From Mugil cephalus (taxonomy: Eukaryota; Chordata; Actinopteri; Mugiliformes; Mugilidae), in the NCBI RefSeq assembly GCF_022458985.1, contig NC_061789.1, positions 11,290,357-11,354,356 of the forward strand: 64,000 bases of DNA, written 5' to 3'. Positions 16,874-30,175 of this stretch are shown piece by piece (the stretch's first letter is position 1; the number at the start of each line of letters is the position of its first letter). The notes beneath the pieces were generated by a model. The model saw only the letters and a list, made by a program, of their open reading frames with translations. It searched no databases and had not been told where the DNA came from. The position numbers were made by a program, and so were the translations under genes.

Positions 16874-19071
16874 GGACACTGGATAATATTCCTCCACCAC
16901 ATTCAGTCTAATCTTTTGTCTGCTACTTCACTGGAGTTAGACTCAGAGCTGATTTAGTTTTTATTAATTTACTTTTATATCTCCAGAATCAAATCAATCA
17001 TTTATTATTCTGTCTGCCTTCAGAGGAGAAACTTATTCTCTTCGTTAATGATTCTGTTTTCTTGCAGAGGATGTCGGGGTGGATGGAGGACAAACAAACC
17101 TTTGACTGAACCTCTTCTCTGCGTTAGAGCAGCAGGGAGGATCCGTCACTGTTGACGTTGGTGCAAATTTGGGTAACTTCTTATTTTAATGGCTCCTGTA
17201 TTTATTTTGTGGAAACTTTCCTCTTAATTTCCTCCAAATTGGCCGTTACATTTCCAAGAAAGGGGAAGTTATTCAGCACCTGACCACATTCTTAAAAACA
17301 AACCAGTGATGAATCTGATTCAAAGCTACTGACCGACAGATTTCCGCAGATCAGAGTTTAAAATACTTCTTTAATTCAATCATCTGATTATTTTTTTTCT
17401 TTCATGTCATTGAAACCAGTTTTCTCTTAAAATCTCAACAATAACAAACGTCTATTTGCATAACTGCAACTATTTTTCTGCGGCTCTGATTCAGTTGAAC
17501 TATTTTCCCTATTTTAGATAGATAAATAAATAGATATAGATAAAAGTCAATGATTCAATAAATTAAAAACACCACAGTGAAAACGTTACAGGTAAAAATC
17601 CTATTTTAATAAGTGAAATCAACAAGTCGTCCCAGTGGTACACAACTTACCTATAATTTACAGATGAACAACAGCTGATTGGGAGAGAAGATACAGGAAA
17701 TGAAACAGCTGCAAATTTGCGATTTGTTTACCCATCAGACATTAAAGACCTGAAATCAATTGCAGAGATTTCAAGCAACAAAAACATTACTTTATGTTTA
17801 ACACCAAACTATCAAAAAACAACTGTGATTTTTTAAAAATGTATTTTATTTTTTGCTGCATCATCCCAAAGTTTATTTTGTCCAAACAATTAAAAATCTC
17901 AAAGCGTACGCGAAGATTCACAGAAGCTTAATGCACCACTACATAATAATATAGTCATGTAAGGCCCATTAGACCCCTTCATGGCCGATGTCACAGTGAC
18001 ATCACTGCGTTGCTGGAGGCGAACACTTTCAATGTCAACCGGGAAAATGTTTTCTTGCTGTATTTTTGTTTGTTAAAACCGAAAAAGCAAAAAGACTAAC
18101 CAGCCGATGCCAGTCGTAGAAAACTTTGGTTGAACACCTTTAAAAGAAAGGACTGAAGTGAGACAATCGTCAACAACTCTCTGTTTATAGCCACATTTGA
18201 TATCAGGCAAGATTAATATCTAATATATCATCATTTTCAGCCTGGATAACATTATGGTTTCGAATAAAGTGTGACTGAAATAACTTTAAGTTAATCATTA
18301 TTTGGAGGATTCTTGATACATCCCAGTGCTAATGCTAACAGCTAGCTAACGCAGCGTTAGTTGTATGGTTCAGGGGTGTCCAAGCATTTACTATGTCACC
18401 CCCTACAGTGGTTACTCTCACTTCTTGTAATATCTTTGTTGTAGAGGCTTTACTTGGTAATAATAGACCAGACTTCGACCTCTCTGTGTCCTCCTTAGGT
18501 CAAATCGTCCATCCAGTGAGTGAGATTGTTTAGGGTTAGATGAATATAATCCCATCAGTCAGTCAACTTTTTAAAATAACACTCACAGTCTCGGGGAGTG
18601 AGTGTATTAGTATATTCTGTAAAATATACATTTTCCTCATCCATTCTTGCCAAAACAGTCCATTGAAATATGCTAGCCACCGTTTACAAGCTCCTTTGCC
18701 TCCAGCTAAGCCCCGCCCCTCAAAAACGTCACTGTTTACAAACTGCGAAGGGAAGGAAGATTTCAAGAAAAATACACCCAATCATTGACCTGTAAAATAA
18801 AGCATTTCTCTGATTTCTGACACATTTGCAAATAATCAAATGATGTAAATGACCCCGGGGGTGGAGGTGGAGGTGTATCTTCAGTGACCGAGCCTGGACC
18901 GTCCTCTCTGCCGTGGCTAATCCCTCCTCCTGTGACAGGTGGCAGCAGGAAGCTCTGCCCCTCTGATCCTCTCCTCTGAGCTCCTGCTAACCTGTCCTCT
19001 TTTAACACATGCACAGAGACAGTCAAACAAGCACACACACACCACCACCACCAGCAGCAGCAGCAGCAGCC
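16874..19071. other. Intergenic DNA between nlk and tlcd3b
   Basis: AT-rich, with no exon-like segment. CAGGGGTGTCCAAGCATTTACTATG at about 18371 looks like the end of a hAT-type repeat. 18640-18780 has CCCCGCCCC and ACTGTTTACAAACTGCG words seen in fish repeats. From about 18850 the DNA becomes CT- and CA-rich up to the tlcd3b start, ending in ACACACACACACC and (CAG)n just before the ATG. Confidence 0.5.
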
Positions 19072-22000
19072 ATGTTGACCCTTGTGGCTGCCGGCTCCGT
19101 CTTCTTCCCTGGACTCTTCCTCCTGTCCAAACAAACCCTGAAACGCCTGATGGGATGGAGCGACGGGGACGCCGCCGTCGTCTCAACGCGGTAAGAGACT
19201 TCAGAGAGGACGTGACACTGACACTGATTACACAGAGACCTCAACATGCTGTCATTCATCATGGGGACTCCTGTCTGTCCCCACGGTGGGACACCAACTC
19301 CAAACCTCAACCTGACAATTTAAAATTTGGTTTCTGTGAAGCTTTCTGTCTTTATGCAGCATCTCTGATTATTGATCACCTTGTCTCTGTGCTCTCAGTC
19401 TGGTGTCGTCAGTCCAAGCCGTCATGGCCTCATCAGCCGGATGTGTCATCATCTCGTCCTGCAGGGACGTCATGGAGGACAGGTGAGGATGAATGAATGA
19501 ATGAATGAATGAATGAATGAATGAATGAATGAATGAAAAGTGCTTTGAGATTTACGTTCTTGGCCGAAACCTGAATTAACTTTGGGATAATTCAATAAAA
19601 AAAAAGAGAAAAATCACTGTATTTATTTACAGTAACTTATTTTAAAGTTCAATATTTGTGTAAATTTGTGAGTTTGGTGCTAATTTCCCAAAGAAGGGAA
19701 GGCAGAATCTTTGAAGTAGAACAATAATCAGACCACTTAAAACTCAGATCAAACACAGAGCTGCTGTACTTTTTATATCAGCCTGTTAATGAGTAAATAT
19801 TTAACCAACATTTCTGCTGCATTTGGGTTAAATTACGAAACTAAAAGTACTGCGTTACACGCAAATAAAACTCACTCAGTGCCATAAAACCTAACTACTC
19901 TGCTGTTCTACTGAGTCTTTCTATCTGATCAGCTGTTTGGCATCTAACGAGAAAACTGGGATATTTTCTTCTTAAACACTTATTTTCTCAGTGTTTTTTA
20001 TCATAACCCATCTCTAAATTCCCTTTATAGTTCGTACCAAATAACTCACTTTACAGATAAATATCAGCTCAGCTTTTTGACAGATTATGACAAAGGTTTC
20101 CAGGTAATGAGCTGGAAAACAGGATTAAAGATTCAAATTTAATCTGCACTTTCCAATTAAAGTTCCTTCCGAAAAATTAATTAATATCAATTAAGTCATG
20201 TTGAATTGTAATATCACACTTCTTTGCTCTCTGATCCGCTACAAACAGAAAAGCTTGCACACGTTTAGCAGTGTACAATGTAGTTTTCAGGAAATCGAAG
20301 TCGTGTTTTCACTGGAGCGGACCTCAGAGTGAGTCTCTAATCTAATTATCACTCCGCTGCTGAGCCTATTTCATCTCCTGAGCAGCAGCCGCAGCACAAC
20401 TATATTAAACCTGTAAGACGGCCACTAATCCTCCCTGCAGAGCACGACGGGAAGTGAAATGAAGTGAGCGCTGGGTGGTTTCCTCATTTCACAGTCAAAG
20501 CGGAGGGAGAGTTTGAGCCTGAGCTGCAGCATTTGTTTATCAAATTACACAGGAAGAGGCAGCGAGCGGCGGAGAGCTTGTTGTTGTTTACTGTAGTTCA
20601 GCCGCAGCAGGAAAACTAAACTGTGAAGGTCCTGCAGGGAATTTAATCACATTAAGAGGAAGACGGATATTGGTCAGGGGTGTCCCGGTTTATTTTAGTT
20701 CAGGCGCCACATACGGCCCAATTTGATTTTGATTTGCTTGACTTAAAGCAGCAACACCTTTAATTATGCTTCATTGAGTCTTGACGTAAGCTGAGTGGTG
20801 AGTTATATATAATAGTGATGAGCAGATCGATACTGAAATATCGATACCTCCGATACCAGATATTTATGCTCTGAAATCGATTCTCAAATCAAAATGTCAA
20901 TACTTTTGATACTTCAGTCATTCAAGGCAGTGTATTTCATTAACAGGAACGTTCTATGTATGATTGTGGCCTCTGTTTGGTTTTTCTGTTGTCGTATTAG
21001 CTCGTCTATACAGTAAATGAGACCACTACCTCAACATACTTCAGAGTTTAAAATAAATAAATTACTCTGATGTATTTGATGCTTTTTTTTTTTTTTTCCC
21101 GACATATTGTCACAAAGTACTGGTATCAGATCGGTATTGCCGATACCAGCCTGAATCTCACTCAGTATCAGATCTTAAAGGAAATCTCTGGTATAAAATA
21201 TCACTAATACATAATTTCTCCCCAAACAAAAACTTTTTTTTTGTATCAGGCTCTAATCGTGTTTATTTCTGCTGTAAAGTTGGACATTTTTTTTGCACAC
21301 ATCTGCAGAGGTGAACTCACATTTGGAACCAGCCTCTAGTGGACATTAGAGAAACTGCAATTTCTGAATTGACTTTAGCCTCTGCCTGGAGGTCGGGGTG
21401 AATGGATGGGTAAATAAAACTCTGATATTTCCATCTGCTAGTTAACTGCTACTGACCATTTTTTAACTGTTTAACCAAAACTGCTCTAAAAACTAAAAAC
21501 TTGATAGATTCAACACCTAACGCTCTCCATCTGTGACTACTCCCGTTTCCAAGGTAACCGCCTTTTTTTTGTGTCCGAACCAAATGGAAGATTAAAAAAA
21601 AAAAATCTTCTCTCTCCTCACTTTTCCTGCTCCCCAGACACTGGCTGACCGACGCCTACATCCTGTTCGCCACGCCGTACTTCGCCTACGACATCTACGC
21701 CATGTTTCTGTGTTACCGGCACAAGCTGCAGGTCAAAGGTCACGAGGAGGCGGGGCTGAGCGCTTCTGTGGCCGGTTACCTGCGCAGGGAGGTCCTCATG
21801 GTGCTGCATCACATCTTCATGGTGGCCTTCTGCTTCCCTGCCTCACTGGTAACTACATGAACACCGAGTTTCTCTCTCTAGCGACAACGTCCTAGAGTAG
21901 AATAGTCTTCTCTAGAGTCCTAGAATAGAGTCCTTCATATGCTCTAAATTGGAGGTTTTAATAGAGAGATTAAGTAGGGACCCCCTACCTACTATATGTG

Positions 22001-24830
22001 TTCTATATTAAACTCAGCTTAGTGCTATTTATAAATGCACATTTTTATCATAATTTTGCATTCAATAGTAAGCTATATTATATTAAAATATGTTGAATTC
22101 ATGTTAATGTGTATTTAAAGAACTTTAACCCTCTGGAGTCCAGAGTATAATTGGCCATTTTTCGCTACTTTTCTTCATATTTCATCTTTAAAACGGTTTA
22201 CATCGCCTTGTTTGGTTTTTATTCTTTTCAGCACAACCTCACCTGTGTAATATTTTACACTTATTTTGACAAACTGTATTAACACATTGGACCTAAAACC
22301 AGACTAAAACCATACAGTAGGAAAAAGTTAGATTTTTCAGAGTGAAATACATGGACATGTTTAACGAACCATTTTCAGAACTTAGAATGCAAATCTACAG
22401 TGCGAATTTCAAAAGCTTATGTACAAATTTAGCAAACAACAAAGGTATTTATAATTATCCCAATTAAAATGCAGGAAATGCATCACACATTTTTATACAA
22501 CCAAGTTCTACAACCATTTACAAAACTATCAGGTGTAACGATAAGTAGTAATATCTAAAAATCTCAAATCTCTGGCTTCTCTCTCTTTGGCTGCAGTCAC
22601 TCCATAGACTGAATATAGCTCCCACAACTTTTCCCCTTTGGGGGGGGCAGGGGGCTATCAACACAATTTAAAAACTGGTATATAGTTTGAAGTTAGCACT
22701 TTCTTCAAAAGTTGAAACAGAGATTCAGACACTGCATCTTGCTGCTATGTCGTCTGAAATTGGTCATGTGATTTGGACAGTCCTGTGTGTCCAAAAATAA
22801 AAAAAACATATAAAAAATGTCCAATCAACCAAAGATTTTGCGCTCCTCCTGAAGTACCTCTGTGGACCCTCTAAGGGTCAAGAATGACTGCACCAGGAAT
22901 ACAACCAAGTCAAAAATCAATTCCAAGCCTTATTAAAGTCAACTCTAAGTTTAAAAAACAAAGATAAGTGTAGATTAATTAATATTTCTCCATCCTGTGT
23001 CAGATGTGGAGGCAGGGTAAAGGAGATTACTTCCAGGGCGTCTTGTTTCTGGCAGAGCTCAGCACTCCGTCCGTCAGTCTGGGGAAAGTCCTGATCCAGG
23101 TACCGCACCTCTGATATTACATTAAACATGTACGCATACCCAATAATTGATCAACACATATCGGCATCAGCTCGTTCCTAGACCTCCCTTTACGCCTAAA
23201 AATCAGATCTGATTTCTGGGCTGATCTGGATTTAAAAGAATCCAGATTTATTTGACGTATGTGAACATGTTTGTCCATGGAAATGCAAATAAATTTTCAA
23301 TATTACAATGATGTTCTATTTCTAATCATGTAAACTGTTTATTTTAAGTAAAGACCTTTTTTTAGTTAATTAACTAAGACACAGCCTGAAATGTTGTCAT
23401 TAAAACTAGTTGATGTAATTATTTACGTTTGTATTTCACCGTCTGTGTCCTCAGTATAATAAGCAGCACACTCTGCTGCACAAAGTGAACGGAGTCGTCA
23501 TGCTGCTCACTTTCTTCGGCTGTCGAGTGTTACTCTTTCCATACCTGTACTACGCCTACAGCAGGTACCCCCACCCGTCTGTCCTCAGATTCACTTTTAG
23601 AAAGATATTTACCTTTAACATTTCATTAATTATATTAAAAAAAAAACTCAAAGACATATCTACAACTTTAATAACGGAACAAACAAGTCAAAAATAACAG
23701 AAAGACAAATTTGCCAAGTAGAACAGTTGTCTTTATTTTTATATTTTCATGACAGAAGAAAAGGCAGATAAGTCGAACTTTAATCATTTAGCCAATGAAT
23801 AAATCTCCATTATTGATGGTGAGGCCATAGGAAGCAACACTCCTGATCATTTTGGCCTCCATATCATCATCATTATAGAACTTATGGGAAAAAAAAAAAT
23901 GTGTCTCCAAAGATTAATTAAATAACTACTATTACTAATAACTAAATTATTTTAAAGCAAAATTGTGTATTAAACCAAAGAGTTGATTAATAACTGATTT
24001 AGATGCTTTAACTATATTTAATTCATTTTTATTTAATTTACTATAATAATTAATGTTTGCAACAAATAAAAAATTTAGCAAAATCTCCACATAAAGAGGT
24101 TCAGACCCTTTAGCGTTACTTTCATTAAGTGACAAAATAAATAAATAAATTGATCCTTATTAGTTTTTAAATCTTGGTCTTTCATGTTTTACTGATGATG
24201 ATTTAACTGACTTACTGAAATCAAGTTCTACTGCGAGGATCAATCAAGGTACTGTATATCTCTTATTTTATCTTACTGCTACAAAAATAAGAAGAAGTGA
24301 CTCATGATTTAAAGATGTTAATTACAAAATTCAGGGAACTGTCAGATTGATGATTAATAGCCATGAAGTTTATCATGTTTAGCCCCTTAGTTCAGCATGT
24401 TAACAAATATAGCTGGAGATGATGGGAAAGCCACTATTTTTATGAGTAATAAAGTATTGGATTGTTGACCTGTTGATGGTGCCTGATGAACATCTGTGTA
24501 AATTTAATGCCTGAACTAGTGAACCAGTGAACTGATGACACATGACAGTCGTGCTGCTGGCTCAGCTTGTAGGGAATCATTCATTAAAGCTTTAAAACTG
24601 TGTTGCGTTGCAGGTATGCATCGATCCCGGTGTATGCGGTGCCCCTGGTGGCCCCGTGGCAGTGTAACCTGGGCACCGCTCTGCTCTGGCCCCTGCAGCT
24701 CTACTGGTTCACACTGATTTGCAGAGGGGCTCTCCGTCTAGTCACAAAACGCTCGTCACCAGCTTTAAAACATGGCGACTGCCTGCCTCCGACAAACGGC
24801 TGCTCAACCAATCAGATGGACAGACGCTGA
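19072..24830 (+). CDS. tlcd3b: TLC-domain protein TLCD3B (FAM57B), complete, 6 exons, 278 aa
   Basis: Multi-pass membrane protein with a TRAM-LAG1-CLN8 domain; the mammalian FAM57B/TLCD3B protein has been linked to ceramide metabolism, adipocytes and photoreceptors. Exons: 19072-19190, 19399-19482, 21638-21848, 23004-23099, 23455-23564, 24614-24830; total 837 nt, exact frame, GT-AG introns. The start MLTLVAAGSVFFPGLFLLSK closely matches the mammalian TLCD3B N-terminus. Other family blocks are LVSSVQAVMAS, PYFAYDIYAMFLC, VKGHEEAG, REVLMVLHH, WRQGKGDYF, AELSTPSVSLGKVLIQ, KQHTLLHKVNG, CRVLLFPYLYYAY and QLYWFTLICRGA. HH in the LMVLHH block and several hydrophobic segments are typical of TLC domains. 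The VKGHE and LLHKVNG spellings favour TLCD3B over TLCD3A. The last 30 residues are polar and poorly conserved. No defect is seen. Confidence 0.93.
19491..19537 (+). repeat. (GAAT)n microsatellite
   Basis: About 11 perfect GAAT units begin eight bases after the tlcd3b exon 2 donor site. Confidence 0.95.
20678..20745 (+). mobile_element. hAT-type repeat end in tlcd3b intron 2
   Basis: CAGGGGTGTCCCGGTTTATT, then TTAGTTCAGGCGCCACATACG and GCCCAATTTGATTTTG, follow the common fish hAT pattern (CAGGGGTGTC...TTAGTTCAGGGGCCACATAC). Only this end is clear, so it is a fragment or a diverged copy. Confidence 0.5.
20813..21208. mobile_element. MITE rich in GATACC/GGTATC words, tlcd3b intron 2
   Basis: The left end TAGTGATGAGCAGATCGATA and right end ATATCACTA form short inverted ends (TAGTGAT). 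The interior has ATCGATACC, CCGATACCAG, CTGGTATCAGATCGG and GCCGATACCAG, the motif set of a common fish MITE family. No coding capacity. Boundaries are approximate. Confidence 0.5.
21960..22890 (+). mobile_element. hAT-like element interrupted by a second repeat, tlcd3b intron 3
   Basis: 21980-22127 (CCTACCTACTATATGTGTTCTA ... TTCATGTTAATGTGTATTTAA) and about 22800-22880 (CAATCAACCAAAGATTTTGC ... GTGGACCCTCTA) are the two parts of the family seen at 1837-2404 and 39445-39672. Between them, at about 22128-22795, sits unrelated DNA beginning TTAACCCTCTGGAGTCC, absent from the other copies. That is the signature of a later insertion. Confidence 0.6.
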
Positions 24831-25161
24831 GAAAGAAGGATTAAACCTGATGTGGTGACTTTAACCGTTAAAACAAAAAGGACAAAACCAGGGAGCTGGA
24901 AAGTGTTGCTCCTCATTTGGTGTAAAGATCAAATCGAGAGACTGTGAGAAGAGTTTTGAGGAAGGTGCTGCTGAAACCTTGTGACCTCTCATCCAGCTTT
25001 AAGTGGAAAAGCTGAAAAGTTACAGAAAAGCAGAAGAAAGAAGCCGACTGTGTGTAAATGTTTGAGTTGTAGAACAAACAAATCAGGATGCAGGACTTTG
25101 TGAGGTTAAAAAATAAAACTGTAAAGCCGAACAATGCCATCTGATGTAATCAGGTATTAAA
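24831..25161 (+). other. tlcd3b 3' UTR with poly(A) signals
   Basis: AATAAA at 25112-25117 and ATTAAA at 25156-25161 follow the stop codon by about 280 and 330 bases. No further exon is seen. Confidence 0.6.
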
Positions 25162-25244
25162 GCCAGAAAAGTAACTTCTGGGATTAGTTCAATTTAGTTT
25201 GGCTCATAACAAGCTACTGAATCCCAGTTTGATGTCAGAAAAAA

Positions 25245-25300
25245 CAGGTGTTCCACAAGGATCGACCTTAGGCCCACTGTTGTTTGCTCTTCGCGTGCTG
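25245..25300 (+). mobile_element. LINE reverse-transcriptase fragment
   Basis: Translation gives TGVPQGSTLGPLLFAL, the conserved non-LTR reverse-transcriptase block that precedes the YADD box. Similarity is lost within a few tens of bases on both sides, so only a small fossil remains. Confidence 0.7.
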
Positions 25301-28300
25301 TTGCGTCATCTTTTACAGTCTTGTCTGCCATCAGCTCCACCTCAACCTGCTGTTGATGACTTATTTTATTAATGGATTGCCTTGAACACAAAACACTGAT
25401 TTTGTATTTTTTATAAAATAAAAAGTGATGGCTTAATATGAAGATCCATTCTCTGGTTGTTAACAACAACAAAGCTTCACACATTGAGGTTGTTTTTTTT
25501 ATCATGTTCTTGTTAGTTTTATTTCTACAACTGATATTGATCTTTAAATATATATTATATATATATATATATAAATATAATGTAATTTGTTAATAATATA
25601 AATATATTTAACAACTGGTACCACTCAGGTTTTATATTTTTCACTCAAACTGATCATTTTTATTTTAGATCTAAACAGTCACAGTCCTCTAGATTAAATT
25701 TCTTAATCTATTTTACACAGTTTCTCTTGTTACGATTTTAACTGATAATATTTTCCATTGGACGCTTCCTACAGAGAAGAAAACATATTTGCATGTCTTT
25801 CTTCACGTCTTTATGCTTTGCCTTTCCGTCTCTCTGCAGAGTTTCGTTGTTCTCAATAGATGCTCAAATTGGTCATTTAATTGATTTCTACTTTTTGAGT
25901 CCCGGACCTTAAGGCCACTCCACCACCCCACCCCCAAACTGACAGGGGGTGACGACTGCTTTTTTTTATTATTATTTTTTGTGCATAATTTATACATAGA
26001 TTTAAACTAACTTCTATAAAACAAAGTGACTGACTGAATGAATTATCTTTTGTATGGGTTTCATGTCGTCGGGAGTTTCTTTTTAAAGAGGTTGAACCAT
26101 AATCACCAAGAGGGGAGGATGTCACTAAAAATACAGGGTTGAGCTCTATGGAGGGTAGTTTAAAGCCCTAAAATAAAGATTTTATTATCGAATTTAATAT
26201 AAAGAAAAACTGTCCAGCGAGGTTAGTTTGGTTAAAAAGCTTGTTTTTTTGTTTTTGATGTTGCTTGTACACTCCATTTGGTCCAGTTCAGTCACGATTT
26301 CTGGTGTGTTGTGTTGCCTGGGCAAAGTTAAGATGGGATGCTGGGGGCAGAGATATATCCACTGGGCTGTAGGATACTTCTTCTTGAGTTGTATGACATT
26401 ACTTTTTTTTTTTTTTTTTGTAGTGTTGTAGTGTTGGTCGTCTTTCTCAGGGGCATTTCCATGGAGTTTTCTGGTAGGGTTGCCTGTTCCCAGGAGGTTA
26501 CTTTAGAGGCCCACTGGGTTTGTGCTTAATCTCCCCACTGCAGAACCAAATGAAGACTAGGGGTGATTCTTTAATAAGTTTGGCTTGTTAAGGTATTGTT
26601 TGACCTAAATGCATGTCTGGCGTTGGTATTTACGGAACCTTTGTCACAGTTCTTCAATGTGCCTAGAGTGGATTTGTGAATGACTATAAAAAGGATGAGC
26701 CTGTTCAAATGGCTAACCATTATTGCATTAAGGTTGCAGAGCAGAAGCATTGGGAGGACATTTTGTATCTCTACAGTTAATCTATCTGTCATAGTTCCAT
26801 GTCTCTAGTATCTACAGTGTATTTCTGTCTTTCTGGTAATATTTTCAACTTAATCAAAACTGAAGCCTTCATCATTTGAGAATTTGACCTTTTTTACATC
26901 AACCACCTCATTCATTCGGTGCGAATGTGTTATGAGGTACAGTTTTCTGTCACCAGTTGAGTTAATGTCCATGCCAGCAGGATGACGAATCATACCGTAC
27001 TCTTGTTCAACTCTGTTTTCTATGATGTTTAAGTTAGTAAGTCCCAGATTTTCAAAGAGAGGATCCTAATCATGGGTGCAAATACTTTGGCTGTCACAAA
27101 AATGTTTCTCCAATAATCTCATGAGTCTTTTAGCAAATTAACTTAGGTTAATAGGTATTGGAATCAAGGCCGACAGGTTGTATCATTGCAGTTCATAAAA
27201 CAACAGTTAACTCTATAATAACCAGATTTATAGCTCTAGCCTAGACTTTTCCATAGATGGAGAAGCAATGCTGCCAGGCTGTACTTCATTAATGTTGGGC
27301 AGGAACCTTTTATCTCCAAATTTCAACTTATGTTTTTTTTTATAAGTTATAAGTGCAATGAACATACACATGCCCAAAGTATGAACATTGATGAGTAACA
27401 TGTATGCTCAACTTGACTTTGTCAGACCAGACCGTCACTGAATGTAAACGTGGCTAAACATGCTGCTAATGTTACAAAAGCCACGGGGAACAGCAACATG
27501 TCTGATATTCTACGTTTTCTTACACATAACAATAACACACACAAGCTAATGAATGGCGTTAGTGCAACCAAGCTAACTTGAAGTTAGCAGCCCATTTGCG
27601 CCATGAGTTATGTGGAAAACTTTGCGCTTGCCATGAAATTTATCACATGCTGATTGTTGAATAACGTCAATGAATTAATAAACTCAAATGCGTGTCTGTG
27701 TGTGACTAGCCACCGGCTGCAGGCGTGTTGTGCGCTGCGTGGTGGTGAGCGTGACCAAACAAAGTTAGGACGCAGTAGCATAGCTGATCCCTTTTAGCAT
27801 CTGACAGACAGATTACACACACAATAGGAAGAAATGTCATGCATTTTGAACATCTGACGAACCACCCACTGACACTTATGTCCAGTCTCGTTTCGTCAAT
27901 GAAAACTCATGCACGTCTCGTCATGTATTAGTCATCAAAGAGCCATGCTTAGCTCGTCACTATCATGAAAAAAAAGAAAAAAGGGTGTCAACGGAATAAT
28001 TTCATCATTGTCATTGTTGACAAAAACGACTCTGCCTCTGATGGCTTCAGAGCAAACGAACTAATGATGATGACACGAGCCCACAATGGAGGATTCACAG
28101 ATATATCCAGGAGTATTTTCCTCAGTCTGGGTTTAGATTTGTGCAGAAGAACTGTGGATCTGTTTTAAGGCTGCCTGCCAATGCTCTTGTGTTATCTCCC
28201 TCAATCCTCCTGCTAAGAGGATTTTGAGTGTGATGATTATTTCTTATGCCGACTAGTGTGGAAACTTGAGGATGTGGACTATTTAGCTTCACAAAGTTCA

Positions 28301-28514
28301 GTATTTTAAAAATATAGGGAGGTGTGAAAAACTCCTGACAAAAGCCACAGAGGAGTACAGAGGAGTGACAAGGAAAAGGGAATAACTAAGAGTAAATCCA
28401 GTTTAAATAAATACCATTCTCCATGACACTGACTAGTGGGAGATAAACCTGATCAAAAGAAATTACTTGGAGCCAGTTTGAAACCTTAAGCTATCAGCTC
28501 TTATACAGCTCCTT
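25301..28514. other. Gene-poor stretch after tlcd3b
   Basis: No gene is recognised. The stretch holds a (TA)n tract at about 25546-25574 and a poly(T) run at 26402-26419. At 27700-28030 a diverged repeat has CGTTTCGTCAATGAAAACTC and GTTGACAAAAACGACTC words. None of the short open frames shows a domain or a splice context. Confidence 0.5.
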
Positions 28515-29760
28515 TGTTTTTTTGTTTTTTTTGTTAGCCTTTATTTAACCAGGTCAATCCCATTGAGATACAGTGACCTCTTTTCCAAACAACAGCCTAG
28601 AAAAGTTGCGACCATCAAGAACAAACAGCAACTCGCACAACAACACAAATACATGGAAGATAAAAACAAAAGGACCAACACTCAGAACAAGTGCGATATG
28701 TAGCTGCTCCAAGGTCTCTCACATGAGTTTTCAAAGATCCAGGGGTGATTAGCTCCTTTACCTATTTCTGCAGTGAGTTAAGCAGCAGGTGTAGATTGCA
28801 TAAAACAGTGTTTACCAAATTCAGAATGAGATGTGGGCATGTTTCTTAGGTAGAAAAGATAAAAGGTCACTGTAATCAAGGAGGAAGGTGGCAGCAAACA
28901 ACTTTTTTCTGGTAGCAAAAGGAAAAACAAGACGTGTGAGGGAAAAACAATCCAAGTTTCAGTCTTAATATGTTTACCAGGTTTTCTACATCTGGTTTAA
29001 AAGAAAGACGATCATCATCACAAAGGAACTTGTAACAGGTCAGACGTTCTATCTCACACCCTTGTAATGATAAAATGTTGCCTCAGCAAGAGTGTAGCCA
29101 CAGCGAAATATAACTGTGTCATCAGCATAGACATGAAATTTGGCATTTGGCACATCTCTGTGTGATGTCCAGAAGAAGTTTCCCGTTTCTGTGACTGAAA
29201 AAGAATCCAACTTTCAATCTCAATTTTTTATTTTTTTTTTACCAGGTTTTCCACATGTAGCTTAAAAGAAAGACTATCATCAATTAATAGGCCAAGGAAC
29301 TTGTAACAGATCAGTAGTTCTATCTCACACCATTGTAATGATAAACTGTTGGGAGGAGATAGAGATGAGACAGCTTTTAAAACTAGTCTTAGTTCAATGA
29401 GCTGACAGTCTACAAGGTTAAAAGGGATCGGGAAGCTTCTAAGGGTCTCAACAGGAGTGCAGCCACAGCAATATATGACTGTATCATGAGCATAGGAATG
29501 AAATTTGGCATTTGGGACATCTCTGACCAAGTCATTTACATAAGTAACAAACACAATAGGGCCCAAATCTGAGCCCTGGGGCACGCTGTAAAAGAAGGAG
29601 GAAGCTCACAGTGTTAAAATGATTCTAAAAAAAACATCAAACCTCTTCTTTCTAATCAGCTCAGAGTCTCAGTTCAAACTGTTAAGGATTTAGGGCGCCT
29701 TGGACATCGAATTGAAAAGGACCAGCCAATTTGAATACAGTCAGAGAATAGGTATTATTT
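28515..29760 (-). mobile_element. LINE family A fragments (3' tail and reverse transcriptase)
   Basis: On the minus strand, 29584-29228 encodes PQGSDLGPIVFVTYVNDL and a degraded YADD box (SYAHDTVIYCC), then YKFLGLLIDDSLSFKLHVENL. This is the central and thumb part of a non-LTR reverse transcriptase. 28955-29160 is a second partial copy of the same coding stretch. 28517-28570 (plus TTAGCCTTTATTTAACCAGG) is the reverse of the AATAAAGGCTAA-type 3' tail of fish LINEs. No intact frame remains. The clade (CR1/L2/Jockey group) is not settled. Confidence 0.8.
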
Positions 29761-29764
29761 TAGT

Positions 29765-30000
29765 ATTATTATTGTTTATTTAGCCTTTAGATAACGAGGT
29801 TTGTCCCATTGAGGTCAAATATATCATGGCCAAGAGTGACAGCAACACAGAGATGACATAAACACATAAGATCAGAGATGAATAACACAGAAACGCTTGG
29901 GGCAACATGCATACAGACAAACATGACTCAACAGTTTTCACCATCTTTTTAAACTCATTTAGCGATACCAAGTTTGTACGCTGGTCAGTATTAATATATT
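29765..30000 (-). mobile_element. LINE family A 3' tail, second copy
   Basis: TTTATTTAGCCTTTAGATAACG, then GAGGTTTGTCCCATTGAGGTC and GGCCAAGAGTGACAGCAACACA. The same tail recurs at about 31940 and 34297. It directly abuts the end of the previous copy. Confidence 0.65.
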
Positions 30001-30039
30001 ACAAATGATTAAAGATCGAGATAAGAGCCTTAGGAAACT

Positions 30040-30175
30040 TAGGAAACCTAAAGAAAACTACTTTCTTTATATAATAGTAAATAATAAATGACGTAGCCTA
30101 ATGGTTGTCCCCCTTTTTAAGGATGACCCTCAAAATTATAGACCAATGAGCATCCTTCCAAGGTCCCTCCAAGAG
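30040..30175 (+). mobile_element. LINE family B short 5' fragment
   Basis: ATAGTAAATAATAAATGACG followed by CCCCCTTTTTAAGGATGACCC and CAATGAGCATCCTTCC matches the start of the longer family B copy at 35640-36110 (coding PKNYRPMSILP). Only this part is present. Confidence 0.65.
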
